NCBI GenBank assembly: GCA_933207985.1
Contig: OW240921.1
Span: 3,920,791 to 3,984,790 of the forward strand
Origin: Pelobates cultripes
Lineage: Eukaryota > Chordata > Amphibia > Anura > Pelobatidae
Length of the DNA stretch: 64,000 nucleotides
Direction: 5' to 3'
Made by a program: the position numbers and the translations under genes. Shown one piece after another: positions 49,232-61,000 of this stretch; the stretch's first letter is position 1, and each line of letters starts with the position of its first letter. A model generated the notes under the pieces. That model was not told the DNA's origin and did no database searches. It saw only the letters and a program-made list of their open reading frames with translations.

Positions 49232-49237
49232 AATAAA
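49232..49237 (+). promoter_or_regulatory. FXYD3: Poly(A) signal AATAAA of the FXYD3-like gene
   Basis: AATAAA 137 bp after the stop codon, followed by a GT-rich element (TGTTTTGTCAGTGTGTGGGG) that suits the downstream cleavage-stimulating site. This places the transcript end near 49,250. Confidence 0.8.
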
Positions 49238-49259
49238 AAGCTTGTTTTGTCAGTGTGTG

Positions 49260-51950
49260 GGGTTTTTTTTTGTGACATTGAATTCTTTGCTGTGCTTTTA
49301 TCATCTCTTTTCCAAGGGGGCGGGGGGGAGGGGGAGAGGTGTTCAAGAAAGGACATTTTCAAATTGTGTAAAACTGGGCCTCTGTTAACACTTCCCAGCC
49401 CTTTCAGGACTATAAAAGTAATAATTAGATTTTTATAAAGCGGTTTTCTCCCAATGGGACGCAACATTTGGAGTTTTCTGAATTGCCTCTGATTGCAGCA
49501 AATATTTCTATTAAACCACTTTGAGGCGTTCCTAGTATCATCTTCTAAACTCCGAGAGCCTAGTTTCCCTCCAGGAAACGGAATGTCTGGTTTATTGAGA
49601 AGAAACAATGTCTGTTAATTCCCTTTGTTTTCCTCCTGGCAGTCTCCAAAAGGTTTCGATTTCACCTGTACCTGTTCACACACTCACTTGGCACGCTGGG
49701 CTCTGTAGGATGTGGAATCCCTGTCGTATGATTGGCTCTCCCCCACTGCAGCCACTTCTCTTATCCAAATGCAGACCTTTAGCGAGTGTGCATGGGCCTA
49801 TCCGTAATGTGGGAATGTATGGTGGGAGGTTGGTTACATCATATCGTTCATACCTGTCCAGTTACCCTAAACTTAATCTGTATATTACCATAATGCGTCT
49901 GTATGACATCACACCACATCCGTATCCTGCCATAATGACATCATACTACATCATCCGTATCCTGCCATAATGACATCACACTACATCATCTGCACCCTGC
50001 CATTATGCGTCCTTGTGATATCACACTACATTGAGATGATATTGTCACAGGAGCATTTTATGGTAAGATACAGGAATATCGAGGTGATACAGCAGCACGT
50101 TATGTTACTTTTGTATCTTACCATGTTAATGGATCCTACTCTCACGTGTGTCCATCATATTGAGACGCTGTCAGATTGTAGATTTACACCACTGTGATAC
50201 ATGGGAGGAGTTTATAAACAGATTTCCTTTGAATTTGATCTTAAACTAGAAATTTAAATTTTTGGCCAACTGACACAATGATCGTTTTGACAAAGGTTTA
50301 TTTAAAATGTAATATTGGCAATTTCCTGGTTTGTTCTAAATAATTTGTGTTTTAATGAAGAATAAACTCTCCTTGTCTCTCCCCAACTCCCCACAAGGTC
50401 CTTGTATTTTGTTGTTGCTGTACGAGCGATTGACACAGATATAAAATCAAGGCGTTCCACCTTCCTCCAAGCTCTGCTGTTTGTTTGGGGATCATTGCGA
50501 CACAATGTGTCTGTTTCTTGGCTTTCCACGGGCTCAATGCTAAATGGCTGCAAGGAAAACCTTAATCTGGTGTAATAATCCTCGCACCTGACTGTAAACG
50601 GAGTGTGCCACAACGCCCTCTGCTGGCTAAATGGTGCAGTTCCATTTCACTGCTTGTGTGACAAGTCTATTTATAAAAATATTTTACCTGGAAGGATACA
50701 TTGAGACGTCTCTCATTTTCAAGTATGTCCTGGGCCCACTAACACTGCATCGTTACAATCGGATACAATATAATGTTAAGAATACAAAGTGATCTTAATA
50801 CACAGCACAGAACAGGTAAGTACTATAATCAGCAATGATTACAGGTGGATTCTGTACTGAGATACGTAGAGAGGGAATATCGGCTGACGGAAGCTTTGAA
50901 AGTGTCCGGGAGGTTCTAATATCACAAACACTGTTACAATCCCTACAGAAACTGAATTCATACATTGTAAAACTCAAATTAATCAGCTTGTAAAAGATCA
51001 ATAAACAGACCACTTAGCGTCAGGGCCGTGTTCACGTTTTTATTTTCCATTTTCGCCTTTGTTTGTTTAAACTGGTTTGATTTTCCTTACCCCCCCCGTA
51101 CAGCGCTGCAGCACTTGTTGGTGCTCTGTAAACTACTTTGCCAGCTACACATAATTTTAATGGAAAGTGGTGCAAATGGCAACTAGAGCACTGAATAAAT
51201 GAATTCACTTTAAATTCATTGCAATTCATACTTTTTTTTGTGAATAAACACATTTCTGTCTTAAATGCTAAACGTTGGATTTAATGATTATATTCCATCT
51301 AATGTTCCCTGCCCTCCCTGATTCTCCTATTCACACGTTAAGGTCCTATCTGAGATGTTTGTGTCAGTTTGCAGGATCCCAGAGCCGAACTTTAAAAATG
51401 TCAGTCGATATATTTATTATATCTGGATACTGCTAGAACAAATATTTGCTGTTTCTACCTGGTTTTGTTTTTTAAACGTTTCTTTTTTTGTTTGTTTGTT
51501 TTTTAACTTGGGCGTTGGGTTTTAGTTTGTAGAATAAAAATGCGTCCGCTATAATTCAATCCTCAACAAAGATAAAGTGTTATAAGAAATGTATTCTATA
51601 TAATTAATAACTAAATACTTTATTGAAACGTACATGTTTATGTTTCCTTCGAATTGTCCAATCTAGGCCAGTGCCTCGTTAAATAGATAAGGGCTATGTT
51701 TTCGTTTTATTTCATGGGAAACTAATGCTTATCCAAGGATAATAAAAGCCCTTGTATAATGTTTAATTATATTATGCAATAATTAAGTGTACGACAATAA
51801 ATCTAATTGTTTCATATTACCTGTGAGTCTGGATAGACTGTATTATTTCTCTTGTTTTGTATTTTTGCCGTGTTTTGGTCTGGAATGCTGAGAGCAGCTC
51901 CTGGCTGGTCAGATCTTGTGTTTTGTTTATATTTTCATTTGTTTTCCATT
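49260..51950. other. Intergenic interval between the two FXYD genes
   Basis: No exon is recognised. In mammals LGI4 lies between FXYD3 and FXYD1, but its long terminal EPTP-repeat exon is not seen here on either strand. A dispersed repeat tail (TTTATAAAAATATTTTACCTGG…TTCAAGTATGTCCTGG) is at about 50,672-50,730. A C run lies at 51,091, with GTACAGCGCTGCAGCACTTG (L2-tail-like) after it. Confidence 0.6.
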
Positions 51951-52024
51951 AATAAAATCTCTGAAAGACAGAGAAACTCGAGGAGAGACGGTGACACATC
52001 ACTGGGGACACTCGTCAATTCAAC

Positions 52025-55000
52025 ATGACTTCTTTGGTAAGAAATCTCTCCGACCCTCTTAACTGCTTTTGAGGTTTGAATACCAACGATTACCTTACGT
52101 TTCCTGCTGTTACCCACGCATTTTGTGCAGTTTGGCCCATTTAATTTTCATTTAGATTTTTAGATTTTGCAACTGGTATTGTTTGTTTTTATTGTTTTGC
52201 TGTAATGATCCAACACACTTTATACAAGTATTGCTTTTCACAAACGGGCTGCACGTTCTGCAATGTATAATCTGACACAGATTATAATTTACAATTATTA
52301 TACGCTTTCTGTACTACGTTTATCGGGGAATGATGTGTAAATGTTTTGAATAAAATTATCGATTTTACAAGCGTAGCGTAGGGAAATGTTTTAAGTTTTT
52401 TTCATTAACTGATGTCCTACAGCAGGAAAAACACGTTTTAAATCCCCGACACAGAATAGAATGTTTAACCAGCCTATTGGGTCACAGCTTCGCCTATAAA
52501 TCCTTCCAGCATTACTGATTCCTGCTCAATCATTGCTGCTCTGGTAAAGAGAAATGTTATGGTGACAGCCGGCGTTGCTAGGTGGGGTATTGGAGGATAT
52601 TAGTGCTTTTTTTTTTACTTTTACAAAGCAGCCACCTATTATAGAAAGATCAGTCATGTCAGGAGTGATTGCTGGGGAACAGATCATTGATGCACACTGC
52701 TCTATTAGTAAGGTAGCATGGCGGGATCACAGCATGTTTTCAGCTGTTTTTTTTTTGAGATCTTGGAGAATATCATCAGCTTGCTGTGTTCATAGGTAGA
52801 GCAGGGGACAGCACAGTACATAGACGGCAGGGGACATAACATAGACAGCAGGAAACAGCACAGACAGCAGGGGACATAGCATAGACAGCAGGGGACATAA
52901 CATAGAGAGCAGGAGACAGTATATAGACGGCAGGGGACATAGCATAGACAGCAGGAGAAAGTGCAGAGATGGCAGGGGACATAACATAGACAGCAGGGGA
53001 CATAGCACAGACAGCAGATGACATAGCATAGACAGCAGGGGACATAACATAGACAGCAGGGAACATAGCACAGACAGCAGATGACATAGCATAGACAGCA
53101 GGGGACATAGCATAGACAGCAGGGACATAACATAGACAGCAGGAGACATAGCACAGACAGTAGGGGACAGTACATAGACGGCAGGGGACATAGCATAGAC
53201 AGCAGGGGACGGTACATAGACGTCAGGGGACATAGCATAGACAGCAGGGGACAGAACATAAACAGCAGGGGACATAACATAGACAGCAGGGGACATAACA
53301 GAGCAGGAGACAGTATATAGATGGCAGGGGACATAGCATAGACAGCAGGGGACATTACATAGACAGCAGGGGACATAACATAGAGAGCAGGAGACAGTAT
53401 ATAGATGGCAGGGGACATAGCATAGACAGCAGGGGACATAACATAGACAGCAGGAGACATTACATAGACAGCAGGGGACAGAATATAGACAGCAGGGGAC
53501 ATAGCATAGACATGAGAGGACATATCATGACACCCCATCTTTCTGTTAGAGTAGGGGTCACTGGGTTTTCCCTTGGGTTGAAGCCCCGGGTGTTTGTGGA
53601 CCCTATCAATGCCTTTTGTAGTGACAGTGTTATTAATTAATATATAGAAATGAATACTTGTTGTCAGAGAGCCAGGCATGCCCATCCAGCAGATCTGACA
53701 CACTGTTTGTCTTGTTTCAGGCCGGCCTGAGTCACGTCCTTTTAATTCTTGTCCTTTGCCAAGGTAAGAGTCAATATGCAGTCCGTAGAGTGTATCCCCC
53801 GCCCCAACAGGTTCATTCATTACTGCCATAGGCACATTAAGTATTTATTATTTATACAAAGAACTAGACATTGATTCCACATTAGCAGTTTACTCTTGAT
53901 TCTAAATAAATAATAATTAAACCATTTTAATGACATTAAACAGACATAAAATCTTTGTAAACAATCTGCCACCAAGTGTCTATTAGTATACAAACAGTTA
54001 CTTGTATTATTAATCTTCACCAATACATTGCCTTCACCCTCGGACCCTCAACCAACTCCAGGAGTGACCTAGAAATGACGATGGAAAACCCTACAAACAT
54101 GTCATTAATAAACATCTTCAATCCTAATTTCAAATCTACCATAACATTAGGAATAACAACAATACACTGGGATACAACTTTTACTTCTAAATGTGACAAT
54201 GGGGATTTATTTCTTGGAAGAAAAGAAGGTAAAGCAGTTACACAAATCCAAGGTATTGCTCTGAAATATCTCGAATCGGTCTATCACCTACAGAATCTCA
54301 AATCGGTTTGTCACCTACAGAAACTCGAATCGGTCTATCACCTACAGAAACTCGAATCGGCCTGTCACCTACAGAATCTAGAAGCTTTCTGTCACCTACA
54401 GAATCTGGAATCGGTCTGTCACCTACAGAATCTAGAATCGGTCTGTCACCTACAGAATCTAGAATCAGTCTGTCACCTACAGAATCTCGAAACGGTCTGT
54501 CATCTACAGAATCTAGAATCAGTATGTCCCCTATAGAATCTCGAAACGGTCTGTCACCTACAGAATCTCAAATCGGTCTGTCACCTACAGAATCTCGAAT
54601 CGGTCTGTCACCTACAGAGACTCGAATCGGTCTGTCACCTACAGAAACTCGAATCGGTCTGTCACCTACAGAATCTCGAATCGGTCTATCACCTACAGAA
54701 ACTCGAATCGGTCTATCACCTACAGAAACTCGAATCGGCCTGTCACATACAGAATCTAGAAGCTTTCTGTCACCTACAGAATCTAGAATCGGTCTGTCAC
54801 CTACAGAATCTAGAATCGGTCTGTCACCTACAGAATCTAGAATCAGTCTGTCACCTACAGAATCTCGAAACGGTCTGTCATCTACAGAATCTAGAATCAG
54901 TATGTCCCCTATAGAATCTCGAAACGGTCTGTCACCTACAGAATCTCAAATCGGTCTGTCACCTACAGAATCTCGAATCGGTCTGTCACCTACAGAAACT

Positions 55001-58000
55001 CGTATCGGTCTGTCACCTACAGAATCTCGAATCGGCCTGTCACCTACAGAATCTAGAATCGGTCTATCACCTACAGAATCTCAAATCGGTCTATCACCTA
55101 CAGAAACTCGAATCGGTCTATCACCTACAGAATCTCGAAACGGTCTGTCACCTACAGAATCTAGAATCAGTATGTCACCTATAGAATCTCGAAATGGTCT
55201 GTCACCCACAGAATCTAGAATCAGTCTGTCACCTAGAGAAACTCGAATCGGTCTATCACCTACAGAATCTCAAAACGGTCTGTCACCTACAGAATCTAGA
55301 ATCAGTCTGTCACCTAGAGAAACTCGAATCGGTCTATCACCTACAGAAACTCGAATCGGTCTATCACCTACAGAATCTCGAAACGGTCTGTCACCTACAG
55401 AATCTAGAATCAGTATGTCACCTATAGAATCTCGAAATGGTCTGTCACCCACAGAATCTAGAATCAGTCTGTCACCTAGAGAAACTCGAATCGGTCTATC
55501 ACCTACAGAATCTCAAAACGGTCTGTCACCTACAGAATCTAGAATCAGTCTGTCACCTAGAGAAACTCGAATCGGTCTATCACCTACAGAAACTCGAATC
55601 GGTCTATCACCTACAGAATCTCGAAACGGTCTGTCACCTACAGAATCTAGAATCAGTATGTCACCTATAGAATCTCGAAATGTTCTGTCACCCACAGAAT
55701 CTATCAATATATGTCAAACTGTGAACGTTTTTTACAGGAAATGTTCCATGTTTTGGTGGCAAACTATACGAAAATGATCCCTTTTCATGAAACAACGAGA
55801 ACAGACAGCGTTTCCTATAAACAAGGAGTCACAACAATCTGAATGTTTTTACATAATAATTAATCAATTCTTATATTTTTGCAGAAAATAGATTTTTTTT
55901 TTTTAGATTGCTCAGAGAGTAAAGGTCAAAAAAGATCTATTGCGTATTTTTTCCCCTATATTATTTCTGTCCATGTATAATCATTGCTCTAGAACCATGT
56001 TAATATGAAGGTCAGCTCTCCAAAATCACCAAAGTGGAAACATCCCGAACTCAGCTGAATAGGACATATTTTTCCAAGTTTTCAAAGTTGGGAGTGAGAG
56101 CATCGTAACTCACTATTCAAAGAACACACTCCTAAAATACTGGCTGAGATTGATGGGATTGGTAGTTCAACAACAGTTTTGTATATCCTTTGTATAATCC
56201 TGCCCTAGTGAAATCTCTCATTGTTTCAGAAGTTAATGAAGTCATTTTAATGAAGGCTCCTTTTACAGTTCAGTGAGCCGGCCCTGCATATTTAGAGTAG
56301 AATTTATTTTCATAATATTGTATTGTTTTGTATTTCTGTTGTGCTTGTTTAACCTGTGTCTGATTTTTAGATCACCAATATAACAGTGTGGTGACTTGTC
56401 TTCCTTATAACATCTCCTGATGTGTAAGGTGACTGATCATAATATAACAAGCTAATTAATTAGGGCACACCCGGAATATGCATCTTGCAGGAATGATGCT
56501 GATGTTGTGAATAAAATGTATACATAATACAGATTAAGGACAGCACACACATAAAATACATTTCTAAATTCTCATAGGCCACTTAAAATCACCGATCTCA
56601 GCAAACAAATAAGTGGATTCAGTTCAACCATATGGCCATATTATGACAAGTCACCACTACCATCGATATTGGGGTACCGTGACGTTATTAGTGTAGTACC
56701 CATCGATATTGGGGTACTGTGACGTTATTAGTGTAGTACCCATCGATATTGGGGTACCATGACGTTATTAGTGTAGTACCCATCGATATTGGGGTACAGT
56801 GACGTTATTAGTGTAGTACCCATCGATATTGGGGTACGGTGACATAATTATTATTTAGCAACCCATACAGTGGGAAACACTCTTGATCTTGCCTTCACCA
56901 ACCTCTGTACTGCCTCTAATTTCTCCAATATTCCTTTTCCTCTATCTGACCACCATCTGCTGCTTTTTGACAATGGCATACCTAAGACCCAATTGACACC
57001 ACCGTCTGAACATCAATCTCACAGAAACCTCCAATGTCTTGACCTAGAACATTTCTCCACTAATCTCCAAACTCTCCTTTTACCTATCTCAAACCTCACT
57101 TGTCCTAGCTCTAAAACCTCATGCTACAATTCCACCCTCTCTTCTCAACTAGACATCATGGCACCTCCTACTTTTAAACACAGCAGGCGCCCCCAACAAC
57201 AACCTTGGCACACCAAGCTCACTCGATACCTCCAAAAATGATCCAGAACTGCTGAACGCTGTTGGAGAAAGTCTCACTGTGCGTCTGACTTTCTCCACTA
57301 TAAATTTATGCTGCGCTCATACAGCTTGGCTCTTTCCTCTGCAAAAGTAAATTACTTTAATACCCTCATAACCACACTCTCCTGCAAGCCCAAACGACTA
57401 TTTCACACATTTAACTCTCTCCTTCGCCCTATTGTTACTATAATCACAGTGCATACAAAAATATATGATAAACAAATTATTTAGTTAGTATCAACCTACT
57501 AACTTAACTGCCACAGACTTTGCAACTCACTTCACTGACAAGATCTCTACAATCAGGAAAGAGATCTCTCATCATTCTTCTTCCCCTTACAATACTTCCC
57601 CTAACCTCACTCCCTCTGTTGTTCTATGTTCATTCGCACCCGCTACAACAGAAGAGGTTTCTGCTCTGCTCCAGTCCTTCCGCCCCACCACCTGCTCCCT
57701 AGATACAATTCCCTCGCATCTCATCCGTACTCTTCTCATCCGTACTCTTCTCTTTCTCCACCTCTTACTAAAATTCTCAATTTCTCTCTCTCCTCTGGCA
57801 TATTTCCATCGCCCTTCAAACATGCAACTGTAACCCCAATTCTAAGGAAGCCCAACCTTGACCCTAACTCCCCTTCCAACTCCCGTCCTATCTCGCTACT
57901 GCCTTTTGCATCCTTGAAAGAGTTGTGTATGCAAGATTATCAGACTTCCTTGAGTCTAACTCTCTGCTAGACCCGCGTCAGTCTGGTTTCTGCGCTAAGC

Positions 58001-61000
58001 ACTCTGTGGTAATGGCACTGACCAAAGTATGCAATGATCTACTCACTGCAAAATCTCGTGGTCACTACTCTATCCTAATTCTCCTTGACCTGTATGTGGC
58101 TTTTGACACTGTCGATCATCAACAGCTTCTTCTCATCCTCCGCAATATTGGTCTACAAGATATTGCTCTCTCCTGGTGCTCCTTCTACCTCTCCCAGCAC
58201 TCTTTCAGTGGTTCTTTCTCTAGCTCTGCTTCTTCTCCCCAACTCCTCTCTGTTGATGTCCACCAAGGTTCAATCCTTGGTCCCCTACTGTTCTCTATCG
58301 ATGCTATCTCCCTTGGTTTACTCATTAGCTCCTTTGGCTTCCAATATAATTTCTATGTGGATGACACGCAAATCTACCTGTCCTCTCCTGATCTCTCCCC
58401 TTCCCTCTTGACTAGTGTCTCTGACTGCCTCTCTGCTATTTCTAACTGGGTGGCTGCCCACTTCCTTAAACTAAACTTGGCCAAAACTGAAATTCTAGTC
58501 TTTCCTCCCTTGTGTGTTGCTATTCCTGTGTCTGTCTCCCTCCAAGTCAACGGTGCTACCATCTGCTCCACCACGCAGGCTCGCTGCCTAGGTGTTCTCT
58601 TTGACTCCAACCTATCCTTCACGTCTCATGTTCAGTCTTTCGCCAAATCCTTTTATTTCCATCTCAAAAACATTGCACGCATCCGACCCTACTTAGGTGC
58701 TGGTCCATACTGTTGTCCTTTTTCGCCATGACTACTGTAATCCACTTCTCAGTGGTCTTACGTGCTCCCAACTTGCGCCGTTACAGTCCATAATGAATGC
58801 GGCAGCGAGGCTCATCTTCCTGTCCGCCCCAGTGGTGGATCCAGAGCCTGATCTCGGGAGGGGCACTTGTAGATTATTTAAAGAAATAATCCAGACACAA
58901 TAACAACTACAGCTCAGTGTAGTGGTTATGGTGTCAATAGTGCCGGGACCTCCTCCCAGAGTAAGTAGTCAAACCGTTTAAGAACAGTTTGACAACTTAC
59001 CTGAGGTTTGCTGGGAAATGGGGCAGTAGTAGGGCATAGGAGCAGTGGTGTGTGTGAGTGGTGCAGTGTGTGTGTGTGTGAGGGGGACAGTGTATATGTG
59101 GGACAGTATGTGTGTGTAACAGTTGCAGTGTGTGTGTGAGTATTGCAGTGTATGTGCAGTGTATGGGGGCAGTGTGTGTATCGGGTAGTGTATGTGTGTA
59201 GAGTGTGTGTATGGGGGAAGTGTGTGTATGGGGAAGTGTATGTGTGTAGAGTGTGTGTATGGGGGCAGGGCAGTGTGTGTGTATGGGGGACAGTGTGTGT
59301 ATCGGGTAGTGTATGTGTGTAGAGTGTGTGTATGGGGGGCAGTGTGGGTGTATGGGGGGACAGTATAGGGGCAATGTGTGTGTATGGGGGGGCAGTGTGT
59401 GTGCATGGGGGGCAGCTCTTGTGTGTATGGGGGCAGTATGGGGGTAAATGCGTGTGCATGGGGGGCAGTATGGGTGTATGGGGGCAGGTGTGTATGGGGC
59501 AGTATGGGTGTATGGGGCAGCATGGGCGTACAAAGCAGTATGGGTGTGTAGCTGGGGACAGTATGGTGGGGCAAATGTGTGTGTATGGGGACAGTATGGG
59601 TGGCAAATGTGTGTATGGGGGGCAGTATGGGTGTATGGGGGCAGCATGGGGGGCAGCATGGGTGTATGTAAGGTGCATGGGGGGGCAAATGTGTGTATGG
59701 GGCAGTATGGGGGGCAATGTGTGTATGGGGGGGCAGTATGGGTGTGGGGGACAGTATGTGAGTATGGGGGGCAAATGTGTGTATGGGGGGGACAGTATGT
59801 GGGGGGCAATGTGCGTGCTGGGGGCAGTATGGGTGTATGGGGGGCAGTATGGGTGTGGGGACAGTATGCAGCATGGGGGGGACAGTGGGGGGTGTGTGTA
59901 TGGGGGGCAGTATGGGTGTATAAAGGTATGGGTATGGGGCAGTATGTGTCGTGTGTAAGGGGGGGGCAGTATGGGTGTATGGGGGGCAGTATGGGGATCA
60001 GTGTATGTGTGTAGAGTGTGTGTGTGATAAGGGTAGGGGGGCTTTTAAAAAAAAAAAATATATTTTTTATTTAGTTTAATATAAGTAATCATGTCCCCCC
60101 TCCCTTCTTACCTTTATTTAGGAGGAGGGGGGGGACATTTCCCTGGTGGTCCGGTGGGGGATTCATTGGTGGTCCCAGTGGTGAGAGTGAACTCTAGCCC
60201 GCGCTCCAGGGCTAGAGTTCACTCTCGCAAGATTTGGAGCGTTGCCGTGGTAACCGTGGCAACGCTCCAAATCTCGCGAGAGGAGGACCCGGAGGAGCTG
60301 CAGACTGAGCTCCGGGTCCTCTCTCTCTCCTCCCTCTCCCTCCCCCGCCAGCTGCCAGCACGGTGCCTGCGGACCGGGGAGGGAGATCTCTGATCTCCCC
60401 TCCGGTCCGCAGGCACATTGCAGGGCTAGCGCCTGCATGTGCTGCTGGCAGGGGAGGGAGAGGGAGACCGGTGGATTTCTCGGGGGGGGGCAATTGCCCC
60501 GTTGCCCCCCCCCTGGATCCGCCACTGGTCCGCCCGCACCTCCCACGCCGCACCCTTCTGTCAGTACCAACATTGGCTTCCTGTAAGATATAGGGCTCAA
60601 TTTAAAATTCTGGTTCTTGCTTTCAAATCTCTACATAATGCTGCTCCCACCTATCTATCCTCACTAATACAATAATAAAGGTATGTCCCATGTAGGCCCT
60701 TACGCTCTGCTGAAGACTTACGTCTATCTTCTGTCCGTACTCCCACCTCTGATGCTCGCCTTCAAGACTTCTCCAGGGCTGCACCATTCATCTGGAACTC
60801 ACTTCCCTCCTCCGTTAGATGCTCACCCAGTCTCCACTCCTTCAAAATAATCCATTAAAAACCCACTTCTTCATAAAAGCGTATCAATTAAACTTTTAAT
60901 AGCTCCCGACTGATTCCTCTCTTGCTACTGTCAATAGTCTAATCCTTACCTTTTGTGTCATTTTACCCCACTGCCTCTAGTATTTAAGCTCATTGAGCAG

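Noticed and set aside
49260..51950. LGI4 gene expected from mammalian synteny
   Set aside because: No long exon or leucine-rich/EPTP-like sequence could be seen on either strand.
52705..53835. Minus-strand open frame of 376 codons with MSPAVYA repeats
   Set aside because: 21-bp satellite inside FXYD1 intron 1.
54308..55777. 489-codon repeat protein of nine-residue units
   Set aside because: Intronic 27-bp satellite. The frame ends soon after the array, and there is no promoter, splice or codon evidence.
56661..56850. CRISPR-like array of regular 40-bp repeats
   Set aside because: The units are contiguous with no unique spacers, and the setting is vertebrate intron DNA. It is a satellite.
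58926..60014. Pro/Thr/His-rich (-) and Gly-rich (+) open frames of 190-300 codons
   Set aside because: G-rich array inside the hAT-like element.
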